DNA from: Bin87 sp965232895
GTDB lineage: Bacteria > Chloroflexota > Dehalococcoidia > Lucifugimonadales > UBA3495
Direction of reading: 5' to 3'
NCBI GenBank assembly: GCA_965232895.1
Contig: OZ247430.1
Location: forward strand, 1,178,001-1,242,000
DNA: 64,000 nucleotides
Position numbers and translations under genes: made by a program. Of the stretch, positions 56,898 to 64,000 are shown one piece after another. The number at the start of each line of letters is the position of its first letter. Within the stretch, counting starts at the first letter, position 1. The notes under the pieces were generated by a model, which worked only from the letters and a program-made list of their open reading frames with translations, did not search any database and was not told the DNA's origin.

Positions 56898-57947
56898 ATG
56901 ATCGATGGTAACGGACGCGACAAGTTGACACGACGGACAAAAGCGCTGGTGACCGGCGGAGCCGGATTCATCGGCTCGCATCTGGTAGACGGGTTGCTGG
57001 ACGACGGATACGACGTGGCGGTGGTGGACAACCTCAGTAGCGGTCAGTTGCGGAAGGTCAATCACCGTGCGACCTTTTATCACGCGGAGTTGAACGATGT
57101 CCGGCTGAACCAGATCGTGCAGAGGGAACGGCCGGAGTTAGTGTTTCACCTGGCTGCCCAGAGCAGTGTGCGCCAGTCGGCGATTGATCCGGTGGCTGAC
57201 GCTGACGCCAACGTGATGGGTACGATCCGGTTGATCGCGGCGGCGGCCTCCGAAGGTGTGGAGAAGTTCATCTTTTCGTCCACCGGCGGCGCGGTCTACG
57301 GCAACCCGGAGAAGATTCCGTGCGATGAAGACACGCCGGTGAATCCGCTCACCCCCTACGCCCTGTCCAAATACGTCGGTGAGCAATACCTGGAACTGTT
57401 CAACGAGACGTATGGCCTGGATTACACGATCCTTCGGTATGCCAACGTTTACGGGCCCGGACAAAACCCAGACGGAGAGGCCGGCGTCATCGCGATCTTC
57501 ACCGGAATGATGCTCAGCGAGCGCAGACCGCATATCTACGGGGACGGCCTCCAGGAACGGGATTTCGTGTACGTGTCGGACGTGGTCCAGGCCAACCTCG
57601 CGGCGATCAACAGGGGCCACGGCAGAACCTACAACATTGGCACCGGGGAACAGGTGAGCATCGCGCGGATCTACGAGATGCTCCAGGAAATCACGGAATT
57701 TGACCAGGAGCCTGACTATCGACCCCGACGCACCGGCGAGGTGCTCCACATCGCCCTGGACTCGACGCGCGCGGGGAAAGAGTTGAGGTGGACGCCCGCG
57801 GTGTCGTTGGAGGAAGGGCTGCGACGTTCGGTGGAGTACGTCAGAGCTTCGTTTTCACAGCGCGCCAACCGCGTGGGCGCCACGGCCGAGCGCCGCCGCC
57901 ATCACGCCAACCCGGCGCCAGCGGTCGCCGACGGATCCAACAAGTAA
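56898..57947 (+). CDS. NAD-dependent epimerase/dehydratase (UDP-glucose 4-epimerase-like)
   Basis: The 349-residue extended-SDR protein has ALVTGGAGFIGSHLVDGLL (NAD motif), VFHLAAQSSVRQS, FIFSSTGGAVYG (catalytic Ser/Thr), TPYALSKYVGEQY (YxxxK), RYANVYGPGQNP and RDFVYVSDVVQANL. It should isomerise or process UDP-sugars for surface polysaccharides. GalE-like by overall pattern, but RmlB or related epimerases cannot be excluded. The first 15 residues are unconserved, and a start slightly downstream is possible. A C-terminal Arg-rich tail (RANRVGATAERRRHH) is extra. It is followed after 16 bases by trxB. Confidence 0.88.
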   Translation: MIDGNGRDKLTRRTKALVTGGAGFIGSHLVDGLLDDGYDVAVVDNLSSGQLRKVNHRATFYHAELNDVRLNQIVQRERPELVFHLAAQSSVRQSAIDPVADADANVMGTIRLIAAAASEGVEKFIFSSTGGAVYGNPEKIPCDEDTPVNPLTPYALSKYVGEQYLELFNETYGLDYTILRYANVYGPGQNPDGEAGVIAIFTGMMLSERRPHIYGDGLQERDFVYVSDVVQANLAAINRGHGRTYNIGTGEQVSIARIYEMLQEITEFDQEPDYRPRRTGEVLHIALDSTRAGKELRWTPAVSLEEGLRRSVEYVRASFSQRANRVGATAERRRHHANPAPAVADGSNK

Positions 57948-57963
57948 GGGAGGTATCCACCAG

Positions 57964-58884
57964 ATGGCCAACGACTACGATGTTGTGATCCTGGGCGCCG
58001 GCGCCGCGGGTTTGTCGGCCGGGCTCTACTCGACTCGCGCGATGCTCAGCACGCTGATGATAGAAAGCATCGGTCCGGGCGGGCAGTTGCTGATTACCGA
58101 CGATATTGAAAACTATCCGGGGTTCCGTGATGGTGTGAAGGGTCAGGCGCTGGCTGACGAGATGTACAACCAGGCCGAGCGGTTTGGCGCCAAGATGGAG
58201 TTTGCCGAGATCGAAGGGGTGGAAAACCTGTACGAGGACCGGAAGCTGGTCCGGACTTCCGAGGGCGATTTCACGGCGCGCGCTCTGATCATCGCCACCG
58301 GCGGTTCCCACAACAAGCTGGGAGTGGCGGGTGAGGACGAGTTCGGCGGGCGTGGCGTTTCGTATTGCGCAGTCTGCGACGGCAATTTCTTCCGGGGCCA
58401 GGACGTGGTGGTTGTCGGCGGTGGCGACTCCGCCATGGACGAGAGCTTCTATCTGACGGGCATCTGCAACTCCGTGACCATCATTCACCGCCGGGACGAG
58501 CTGCGCGCCACCAAGGTGCTGCAGGACCGCGCCTTCTCCAACCCAAAGTACAAATGGCTGTGGAGCCACGTGGTCGAGGAGTTCGTGGGTAACGACGTGT
58601 TGGAGGCGGCGCGGGTCAAGAACCTGAAGACCGACGAGGTGTACGACTATCCCACTGCTGCCGCCTTCGTGTACGTCGGTTTCCACCCCAACACGGAAGC
58701 CTTCAAGGAACAGCTGGATATGGACGAACTGGGCCATATCCACGGCGACCTGCACATGAGGACCAACATCCCCAAGGTCTACGTGTGCGGCGACGCGCGG
58801 GCAGAATCGACCAGGCAGTTGGGAGCCGCGGTGGGCGACGGGATCACGGCCGCGCTGGCCGCTTTCCACGATCTGTCGGCGTAG
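57964..58884 (+). CDS. trxB: Thioredoxin-disulfide reductase
   Basis: The 306-residue FAD enzyme begins at ATG 57964 after GGGAGG. It has VVILGAGAAGLSAGLYS, the redox-active CAVCDGNFF (two Cys with two residues between), VVVVGGGDSAMDESFYLTG (NADPH domain) and the ending VYVCGDARAESTRQLGAAVGDG. It reduces thioredoxin with NADPH. Length and motif order are normal. The catalytic motif is CAVC rather than CATC, a common variant. Confidence 0.95.
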   Translation: MANDYDVVILGAGAAGLSAGLYSTRAMLSTLMIESIGPGGQLLITDDIENYPGFRDGVKGQALADEMYNQAERFGAKMEFAEIEGVENLYEDRKLVRTSEGDFTARALIIATGGSHNKLGVAGEDEFGGRGVSYCAVCDGNFFRGQDVVVVGGGDSAMDESFYLTGICNSVTIIHRRDELRATKVLQDRAFSNPKYKWLWSHVVEEFVGNDVLEAARVKNLKTDEVYDYPTAAAFVYVGFHPNTEAFKEQLDMDELGHIHGDLHMRTNIPKVYVCGDARAESTRQLGAAVGDGITAALAAFHDLSA

Positions 58885-58918
58885 GCCGCAGACGGCATCA
58901 ACAGTGGATTGAGATTGC

Positions 58919-58943
58919 AGGGGCGGGTCGCGGATCCGCCCCT
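58919..58943. repeat. GGGGCGG-type dispersed hairpin, copy 3
   Basis: AGGGGCGG (58919-58926) pairs with CCGCCCCT (58936-58943), loop with GATC core. It lies between the convergent trxB and TSUP genes and can terminate both; same family as copies at 52190 and 54662. Confidence 0.65.
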
Positions 58944-59685
58944 AAATCAAACGCTCCAACTCGCGGATCAGCAACGACGTGCTGCCGCCAATGATGACGC
59001 ATAACACGGCGTAGCGGAAGATACGCAAACTCATGCGGCGAGCCAGCCACCCGCCGAGCGTTGAGCCGATCACGACCACCGGGACGCCGATCGCCATTTC
59101 GTACTCCAGCTCGCGTGGGATGAGCCCAACCGCGAAGTACAGCGCCAACCCCAGCACGCCAGCCAGCAGGAAATACACCGCGAGGGTCGCGCGCATGGTC
59201 TCGCGAGGCCAGTCCTGTTCGATGGCGTAGATGGCTGCGACCGGTCCGCCGATGCTGAGGGTCGTGGTTAACAGCGTGGTCGTAAAGCCGAAACCCACGG
59301 CTCCCCACCGGGTGCGGGCGACGGTCAGGCGCACGTTGAACAGGGTCAGCACGGCGATCACCAGGATCAGGCTGGCGATGGATAGTCGCAGGGCGGTGGG
59401 CGCGGCGACGGAAAGCAACAGCACTCCCAGGGGCACCGGAGGCAGGCCGGAGACGATGAACAACCAGGACTGCCGCCAGCGAAACTCCCGCCAGGTCTGG
59501 AACAGGATCAGCACCGTTGCGACGACGATCATCGCGTTGGACAGCACCACCACCTCGCGGGGAGCCAGCACCAGCAGGAGGATCGGTGCCATGGCCAGGG
59601 CCATCCCGAAGCCGACGGCGCTGAAAACGAACGACCCCAGCAGCAGCGCCGCCAGGATGACAGCGAGCTCCCAACCGAAGAGCAT
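58942..59685 (-). CDS. TSUP (TauE/SafE) family permease
   Basis: The 247-residue protein has about 7-8 hydrophobic segments (LLGSFVFSAVGFGMALA, APREVVVLSNAMIVVATVLIL, GLPPVPLGVLLLSV and others) and the family features FGxG-like VGFGMALAMAPILLL and GSTLGGWLARR. TSUP proteins export or import sulfite, sulfonates or related anions. The start at 59685 overlaps the stop of the NAD-kinase-like gene by one base, so these two are translationally coupled. Substrate unknown. Confidence 0.8.
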   Translation of the reverse strand: MLFGWELAVILAALLLGSFVFSAVGFGMALAMAPILLLVLAPREVVVLSNAMIVVATVLILFQTWREFRWRQSWLFIVSGLPPVPLGVLLLSVAAPTALRLSIASLILVIAVLTLFNVRLTVARTRWGAVGFGFTTTLLTTTLSIGGPVAAIYAIEQDWPRETMRATLAVYFLLAGVLGLALYFAVGLIPRELEYEMAIGVPVVVIGSTLGGWLARRMSLRIFRYAVLCVIIGGSTSLLIRELERLI

Positions 59686-60692
59686 CAGGGCAGGTTGAAC
59701 CGTCCGAGCTGAGCGGCGCGGAGCAGTGCGCGCTGGACCAGGACAACCGGAGGGCCGTTCCGGGCGAGCACGATCTCCGCTGAATCTTCTGGGGTCAGGG
59801 TCAGGGAACGTTCGCCATCCAGGGCGACCGTGCAGTAGCGGGGTTCCAGGGCCACGGGGATGCCTTCGTGGAGGAGTTGCCAGGAGGCGATGGACGCCGG
59901 CTCGACGATGCCCGGCGCCACCGGGGCGATGACGGTATGCCCCGGAGGGCTGTCGGCGTCCGCTCCCCCGCGCGCAAGCACGTAGTGCAATCCGCCGACG
60001 TCGGCGATTGACAGGGGATGCAGCCGCCCGCCCACCGACGATAGTCCGATGCCACCGGGTTCGGCTCGGGTGAGGAACACCTCGTGTACCGTGTCCAGAT
60101 CCCAGATCGCACGGGTGGCGACGTAACGCTCACGGGAAATTGCGACGTCGACGAGGGCAAGGTCGCGGAACTCGCCGTTGACGTGGATTTGCAGCGTCTT
60201 GCTGATCACCGAGGTGTCGGACAGTTCCATGCTTCCGGAGGCGACCAGTCCGGCGGCGATGCCGGCCAGGGTGCCCTCGACCATGACCGGAAAGATGTTG
60301 TTGGTGCCGGTGGAGATGGCCACCAGCGGGATCTGGTTGGTCCCGACGGCCACTGCCCGGTTGGTGCCGTCGCCGCCCAGGGTGATCAGGCAACCCACGC
60401 CCATCTCGTGCATCATGGCGGCGGCTCGGGTGGTGTCTCCTTCGGTATAGAGGGGAGACATGGGCAGCATTTCCAAAGGCAGGGAGATGCTGGAATCGTC
60501 GGCGGCGCGACGGCACAGGTTGCCGCTGTCGGGCATGGCAATCACGCGTTGCACATCCGTAGATTGCAGCCCGATGAGAGCCCGCCGGACGGTGTTGACC
60601 TTTTCCCAATCTGGAACCACGCGTCCCTGGGCCACCAGGCGGCGAATGTCCTTGCTGGCGGCGGGGTTGGCGATGATTCCGACGGTGGTCAT
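59685..60692 (-). CDS. ATP-NAD kinase-like (AcoX-type) protein
   Basis: From ATG 60692 the protein has 335 residues (the open frame extends farther upstream without homology). It starts VGIIANPAASKDIRRL and has MGVGCLITLGGDGTNRAVA, the GGDG motif of NAD/diacylglycerol kinases, and STGTNNIFP (GTxNNxF), which are the ATP- and substrate-binding loops. AcoX-like ATP-NAD kinases with this exact NNIFP form are often linked to acetoin or organic-acid catabolism genes, but none lies here. It is coupled to the TSUP permease. The physiological substrate remains open. Confidence 0.8.
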   Translation of the reverse strand: MTTVGIIANPAASKDIRRLVAQGRVVPDWEKVNTVRRALIGLQSTDVQRVIAMPDSGNLCRRAADDSSISLPLEMLPMSPLYTEGDTTRAAAMMHEMGVGCLITLGGDGTNRAVAVGTNQIPLVAISTGTNNIFPVMVEGTLAGIAAGLVASGSMELSDTSVISKTLQIHVNGEFRDLALVDVAISRERYVATRAIWDLDTVHEVFLTRAEPGGIGLSSVGGRLHPLSIADVGGLHYVLARGGADADSPPGHTVIAPVAPGIVEPASIASWQLLHEGIPVALEPRYCTVALDGERSLTLTPEDSAEIVLARNGPPVVLVQRALLRAAQLGRFNLP

Positions 60693-60854
60693 GGTGGCGC
60701 GATGCGGGAGGGCGGCCGTTGGTCGGCGACGACGGCCCACTATACACCATGGCGGTTCGCGGGCTGTATCGGGATCGTGACGTGTGGTTCCATGATGTAT
60801 CGGAAGGGCCGGCGAACCGCGGCGGTAAAAGCGGTGTGGTAATGTCACCGACGA

Positions 60855-61337
60855 ATGAAAGGTGATCGGGTAGTCCCGGATTATGACGTCAAGGATGGTA
60901 GAATGCGAGACAATGAAAACAACCGACCAACGTGGCGATTCTTTGATGGGTCAGTATCAATCAGTGTCAGTATGTTGCTTGCAGTGCTGCTGGCCAGTTG
61001 CCAGGGGTGCCGAAGCGTCCCGTTGCTGGATTACTTGGGTATACTGACCAGTAAGGATGACGGCGTGATAATCGTCGCCACGCTGCTGTTGTTTCCGACA
61101 TCATTGGCGCTTTACGGAGTATTGATAATGTTTTTCGCTGCCAAAGAATTCGTGGAGAAAAGGGCCGCACAGCGAGGCCGGCTGATGGGTCGCGAGGAGG
61201 GTCGTGAAGAGGGTCGTGAGGAGGGTCGTGAGGAGGGTCGCCTTGCGGAGCGAGAGCGCATTCAACGTGAATTGGAAGCGCGAGGGGTGACTGTCACCCC
61301 GGAACTGGCCGGTATCCTATCTGGCCACTCGGAATAG
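60855..61337 (+). CDS. Small membrane protein with tandem EEGR repeats
   Basis: The 160-residue protein has two membrane segments (VSMLLAVLLASCQGC and IIVATLLLFPTSLALYGVLIMFF, about residues 38-90). A charged helix KEFVEKRAAQRGRLMG and four EEGR tetrapeptides encoded by 12-base tandem units (about 61196-61240) follow, then a tail RIQRELEARGVTVTPELAGI. A start at ATG 60903 (MRDNENNR) is also possible. Plan and repeats parallel the gene at 26534-27004, though sequence is different. No family recognised; likely membrane-anchored coiled-coil protein. Confidence 0.55.
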   Translation: MKGDRVVPDYDVKDGRMRDNENNRPTWRFFDGSVSISVSMLLAVLLASCQGCRSVPLLDYLGILTSKDDGVIIVATLLLFPTSLALYGVLIMFFAAKEFVEKRAAQRGRLMGREEGREEGREEGREEGRLAERERIQRELEARGVTVTPELAGILSGHSE

Positions 61338-61384
61338 CTGGACCGGGGCGGCACGGCCGGACCATTCAGCCTTTGGAGCATGTT

Positions 61385-62803
61385 ATGGATTCCACTCTCG
61401 CTTTCACTCCGGCCACGGAAGTACGGCGTATGATCGCCGCCAAAGAGGTTTCCGCAGTTGAATTGACCGAGTTCTTCTTCCAGCGCATCGAGCAGTTGAA
61501 CCCGCAACTGAATGCTTACTTGACCCTGTGTCCCGATCAGGCGATGGCGCACGCCAGGGCGGCGGATGAAGCGGTGCAACGGGGCGATGACCTTGGCCCG
61601 CTGCACGGCGTCCCAGTTTCGGTGAAGGACCTGGAGTTGACCCAGGGGGTGCGGACGACCATGGGGTCGGCGGTATTCCGGGATCGGGTGCCGGAGATCG
61701 ACTCGATTGTGGTGGAGCGGGTGAAGGCTGCCGGCGGGATCATACTGGGCAAGACCAACACGCCGGAATTCGGCCAGTCGGGAACCACCGAGAACCTGGT
61801 GAGCGAGCCGTGCCGCAATCCCTGGAACACGGACTACACCCCCGGCGGCAGCAGCGGGGGCGCGGGCGCCGCGCTGATCGCGGGTCTGTGCACGCTGGCC
61901 ACCGGCAGCGACGGCGGTGGCAGCATCCGCATACCGTCCAGTTTCAGCGGTGTCACCGGGATCAAGCCGTCCCACGGCAGGGTGCCGCGGTACGGCGGCT
62001 ACGGCGGGCCGGCCGTCAACCACTTCTCGCAAAGCGGCCCGATGAGCCGGACGGTGCGGGACACGGCGATGTTGTTGCAGGTGCTGGCGGGTCCGGACTC
62101 ACGCGACCCCAACACCATGACCGACGCGCCTCCGGATTACATGGCCGCGCTGGAGGGCGGTGTCGAAGGCTGGCGCGTGGCGTGGAGCGACGACCTGGGT
62201 TATGCCGCGGTGGACCCGGAGGTGGTCCAGATCACGCGGGGCGCCGCGCAGGTCTTCCAGGAACTGGGCGCCGTTGTCGAAGAAGCGGCGCCGGAAATCG
62301 AGGGCGACCCATTCCCGGCGTTCTCCACCGTGTTCGGGATAGCGTCATATACGTCCTACGAGGCGCTTTACCCGGAGCGACGGGATGAACTGACTCATTA
62401 CGTGCAGAACACCTTCGACGGCGCGTCGCGACACACGGCCGCCGACCTGTCCCGGGCGCTGGCGTACGTGGATCGCCACAAGCGGCGGTTCGCTGATTTC
62501 TTCAGCACCTATGACCTGCTGCTCACGCCGGCGATGGCGGTGACCGCCTTCCCGATCGGCCAGCATCCCACGAGTATCGGCGGTCGATCCGTGGAACCGT
62601 GGTGGGGATACCTGCCGTTCACCTTCCCGATCAACATGAGCCAGCAGACCGCCTCCAGCGTGCCGTGCGGCTTTTCGGCGGCCGGTCTTCCGGTGGGTCT
62701 GCACATCGTGGGCCCGGCGGGAGCGGAAGCCCGTGTGCTCCGGGCCATGGCGGCCTTCGAAGAGGCGCGGCCCTGGGCGCAGCGCCGGCCTGCGGTTTGC
62801 TGA
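61385..62803 (+). CDS. Amidase-signature hydrolase, second copy
   Basis: The ATG at 61385 follows GGAG; a TTG at 61373 is in frame. The 472-residue protein has HGVPVSVKDLELTQG (catalytic Lys), PGGSSGGAGAALIAG (cis-Ser) and TGSDGGGSIRIPSSFSG (nucleophile Ser), the complete amidase triad. It is distinct from the amidase at 27031, so substrates may differ. The C-terminal region ends GLPVGLHIVGPAGAEARVLR as usual. It is downstream of the EEGR membrane protein by 47 bases and upstream of the Agl23-type gene. Confidence 0.88.
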   Translation: MDSTLAFTPATEVRRMIAAKEVSAVELTEFFFQRIEQLNPQLNAYLTLCPDQAMAHARAADEAVQRGDDLGPLHGVPVSVKDLELTQGVRTTMGSAVFRDRVPEIDSIVVERVKAAGGIILGKTNTPEFGQSGTTENLVSEPCRNPWNTDYTPGGSSGGAGAALIAGLCTLATGSDGGGSIRIPSSFSGVTGIKPSHGRVPRYGGYGGPAVNHFSQSGPMSRTVRDTAMLLQVLAGPDSRDPNTMTDAPPDYMAALEGGVEGWRVAWSDDLGYAAVDPEVVQITRGAAQVFQELGAVVEEAAPEIEGDPFPAFSTVFGIASYTSYEALYPERRDELTHYVQNTFDGASRHTAADLSRALAYVDRHKRRFADFFSTYDLLLTPAMAVTAFPIGQHPTSIGGRSVEPWWGYLPFTFPINMSQQTASSVPCGFSAAGLPVGLHIVGPAGAEARVLRAMAAFEEARPWAQRRPAVC

Positions 62804-62942
62804 CGCGCCTCCAGCGGCCACCGCGGGAGACCGTCGCCGCGGGATCACAGCCGCCGCCGGGCTGCTGAGCCCGGTGGACCCGGTGGCGCTACGGCGGCCA
62901 AGGTACCAATCTGTCCGGGGCTGACCGAGCGTAAACCGGTTC

Positions 62943-64000
62943 ATGGTTTCCAGCGCACTCAAATTGGCGCGTGCGAGCGGTAGCGCGTTGCGCCGCAAAA
63001 CCCGCCTGCCTGCGGTTCGCCTCGGCCCGGTCGAGTGCGCATTTCTGCTCATCGCTCTTGTGGCGGCCGCCATGCGGTTGTGGGAGCTGGACGGGCGGGT
63101 GATGCACTACGACGAGGCAATCCACCTGCACTTCTCGTGGAAGCTGGCCCGGGGAGTTGAATACGCTCATTCGCCGTGGATGCACGGGCCGTTCCAGATC
63201 GAGCTGGTGGCGGTAGTGCTCAAGTACCTCGGGGATACCGATTTCCTGGCGCGGTTGCCCTACGCGCTGTTCGGGGTGACCCTGACAGTCTTGCCGTATT
63301 TCATGCGGCGGCTCATCGGGAACAAGGGCGCGGTGTGCGCGTCGGTGATCCTGGCCTTTTCCCCATCCCTGCTTTACTTCAGCCGGTTCGGGCGCAATGA
63401 CATCCTGATGGCGGTCTGGGCGGCGCTGATGCTGATCATGCTCTGGCAGTATGGGATCAACAGCCGCAAACGCTACCTGTTTGGAGCGGCGGTCGTCACC
63501 GCGCTGATGCTAGCGACCAAGGAGACCGCGTATTTCGTGATCCTGTTCATGGGACTGGCGGCGATGGCTCTGGGCTGGCGTGAGCTGTGGGGGTTCGTCA
63601 AAACGCGGCGCGGCCTGGCGGGAATGAGCGGATCATCGGGGTTTTTCATCCTGCTGGCCACGTTGACGCTGCCCCAGGCGGCGGCGCTGATGGCGCTGGC
63701 GCAATCCCCGTTCGGGTTGACCATCGCATCCGGTGACACGGGTTCAACCGGCGACACCGGCGCTCCGGTATGGGAAGCGCCGTTCGTCACGCTGCCGGTG
63801 TGGACGGCGCCGGTCTGGCTGCACGTCGTGGCCGCGGCCGCGCTGGTCGTTGCGGGGCTGGCCGTCACGATGTGGTTATGGCGCATCCGGAGCCCCATTA
63901 ATCTGGCCGCGGTAGTCGTGGCGGTGCTGGCGACTGTTGCCGCAGTGTCTGTTGTGCTCGTGGGACCGTTCCAGAACCTGTTGTCAGCGCTTCAGGCGAC
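62943..64000 (+). CDS. Agl23/TIGR03663-like membrane glycosyltransferase, C-terminus beyond the window
   Basis: The frame starts at ATG 62943 and stays open to the right edge (352 codons shown). It has repeated hydrophobic helices and the motif RLWELDGRVMHYDEAIHLHF with the DE pair of GT39/GT83-type lipid-dependent mannosyl/arabinosyl transferases. The following HSPWMHGPFQIELVAV, LPYALFG and SPSLLYFSRFGRNDILMA are typical of TIGR03663 proteins (Agl23-type, flippase-associated). They transfer sugars from polyprenyl phosphate on the outer membrane face. Start choice is by position after the upstream stop; there is no strong ribosome site. The rest of the protein lies outside the window. Confidence 0.8.
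   Translation, partial: MVSSALKLARASGSALRRKTRLPAVRLGPVECAFLLIALVAAAMRLWELDGRVMHYDEAIHLHFSWKLARGVEYAHSPWMHGPFQIELVAVVLKYLGDTDFLARLPYALFGVTLTVLPYFMRRLIGNKGAVCASVILAFSPSLLYFSRFGRNDILMAVWAALMLIMLWQYGINSRKRYLFGAAVVTALMLATKETAYFVILFMGLAAMALGWRELWGFVKTRRGLAGMSGSSGFFILLATLTLPQAAALMALAQSPFGLTIASGDTGSTGDTGAPVWEAPFVTLPVWTAPVWLHVVAAAALVVAGLAVTMWLWRIRSPINLAAVVVAVLATVAAVSVVLVGPFQNLLSALQA

Overview
The window looks like a chromosomal segment of an uncultured Chloroflexota bacterium, most likely Dehalococcoidia/SAR202-like. This is inferred from four things. A 16S rRNA gene stands alone without 23S or 5S. The GC content is high with TTG and GTG starts. The rpsB-tsf-pyrH-frr-uppS-cdsA-dxr-rseP block is in canonical order. 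There is a set of FMN and FAD oxidoreductases, amidases, a dienelactone hydrolase and MFS permeases of the kind SAR202 genomes carry. Eukaryotic-like surface proteins (LRR plus Calx-beta, kexin-like protease) and abundant defence genes fit a host- or particle-associated lifestyle. No tRNA gene or CRISPR array was recognised.

Layout. 1-7416: a secreted kexin-like protease (minus strand, runs off the left edge) divergent from a secreted LRR/Calx-beta giant that is split by a one-base frameshift and carries nine near-identical 72-bp LRR repeats. 7417-9008: degraded sequence with a relic of a conjugative coupling ATPase interrupted by a perfect 16-bp palindrome. 9009-17278: a plus-strand defence-type island. 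It holds a DUF6932-like gene plus a frameshifted partner, a zinc-ribbon miniprotein, and then a tightly packed operon of a DUF499 AAA+ ATPase, a small unknown protein, a BrnT-like toxin, a putative PD-(D/E)XK-type protein and a DUF1156 DNA methylase that is cut off. 17.2-20.7 kb: a truncated minus-strand gene, an XRE regulator, a mini serine-recombinase-like protein and a large serine recombinase split by an in-frame amber codon. 20.8-24.7 kb (minus): an ABC-type ATPase plus TOPRIM pair that resembles a split OLD/PARIS-type defence system, followed by a VWA protein.

24.8-28.7 kb: GMC oxidoreductase, a small membrane protein, and an amidase with its GatC/AtzG-like partner. 28774-28904: a MITE with 20-bp perfect terminal inverted repeats and a 9-bp target duplication, directly upstream of the rpsB promoter. 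28.9-36.5 kb: a translation, nucleotide, lipid and isoprenoid operon. This couples ribosomal protein S2, EF-Ts, UMP kinase and ribosome recycling factor to undecaprenyl-PP, CDP-DAG and MEP-pathway enzymes and a site-2 protease. 36.8-40.6 kb: dienelactone hydrolase and two MFS permeases. 40.96-42.47 kb: orphan 16S rRNA. 42.7-45.9 kb: thiL, tsaE, tsaB, ndk and a convergent rsfS.

46.0-52.2 kb: glutamate synthase gltBD behind a promoter and a terminator-like leader. 52.2-53.0 kb: two tandem PaREP1-like genes. 53.0-56.6 kb (minus): pyruvate kinase, a luciferase-like monooxygenase and a tandem dimeric alpha-beta barrel protein. 56.9-58.9 kb: sugar-nucleotide epimerase and thioredoxin reductase. 58.9-60.7 kb (minus): an ATP-NAD kinase-like protein overlapping a TSUP permease. 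60.9-64.0 kb: a second EG-repeat membrane protein, a second amidase and a partial Agl23-type membrane glycosyltransferase. Several families of small dispersed hairpin repeats mark the intergenic regions.
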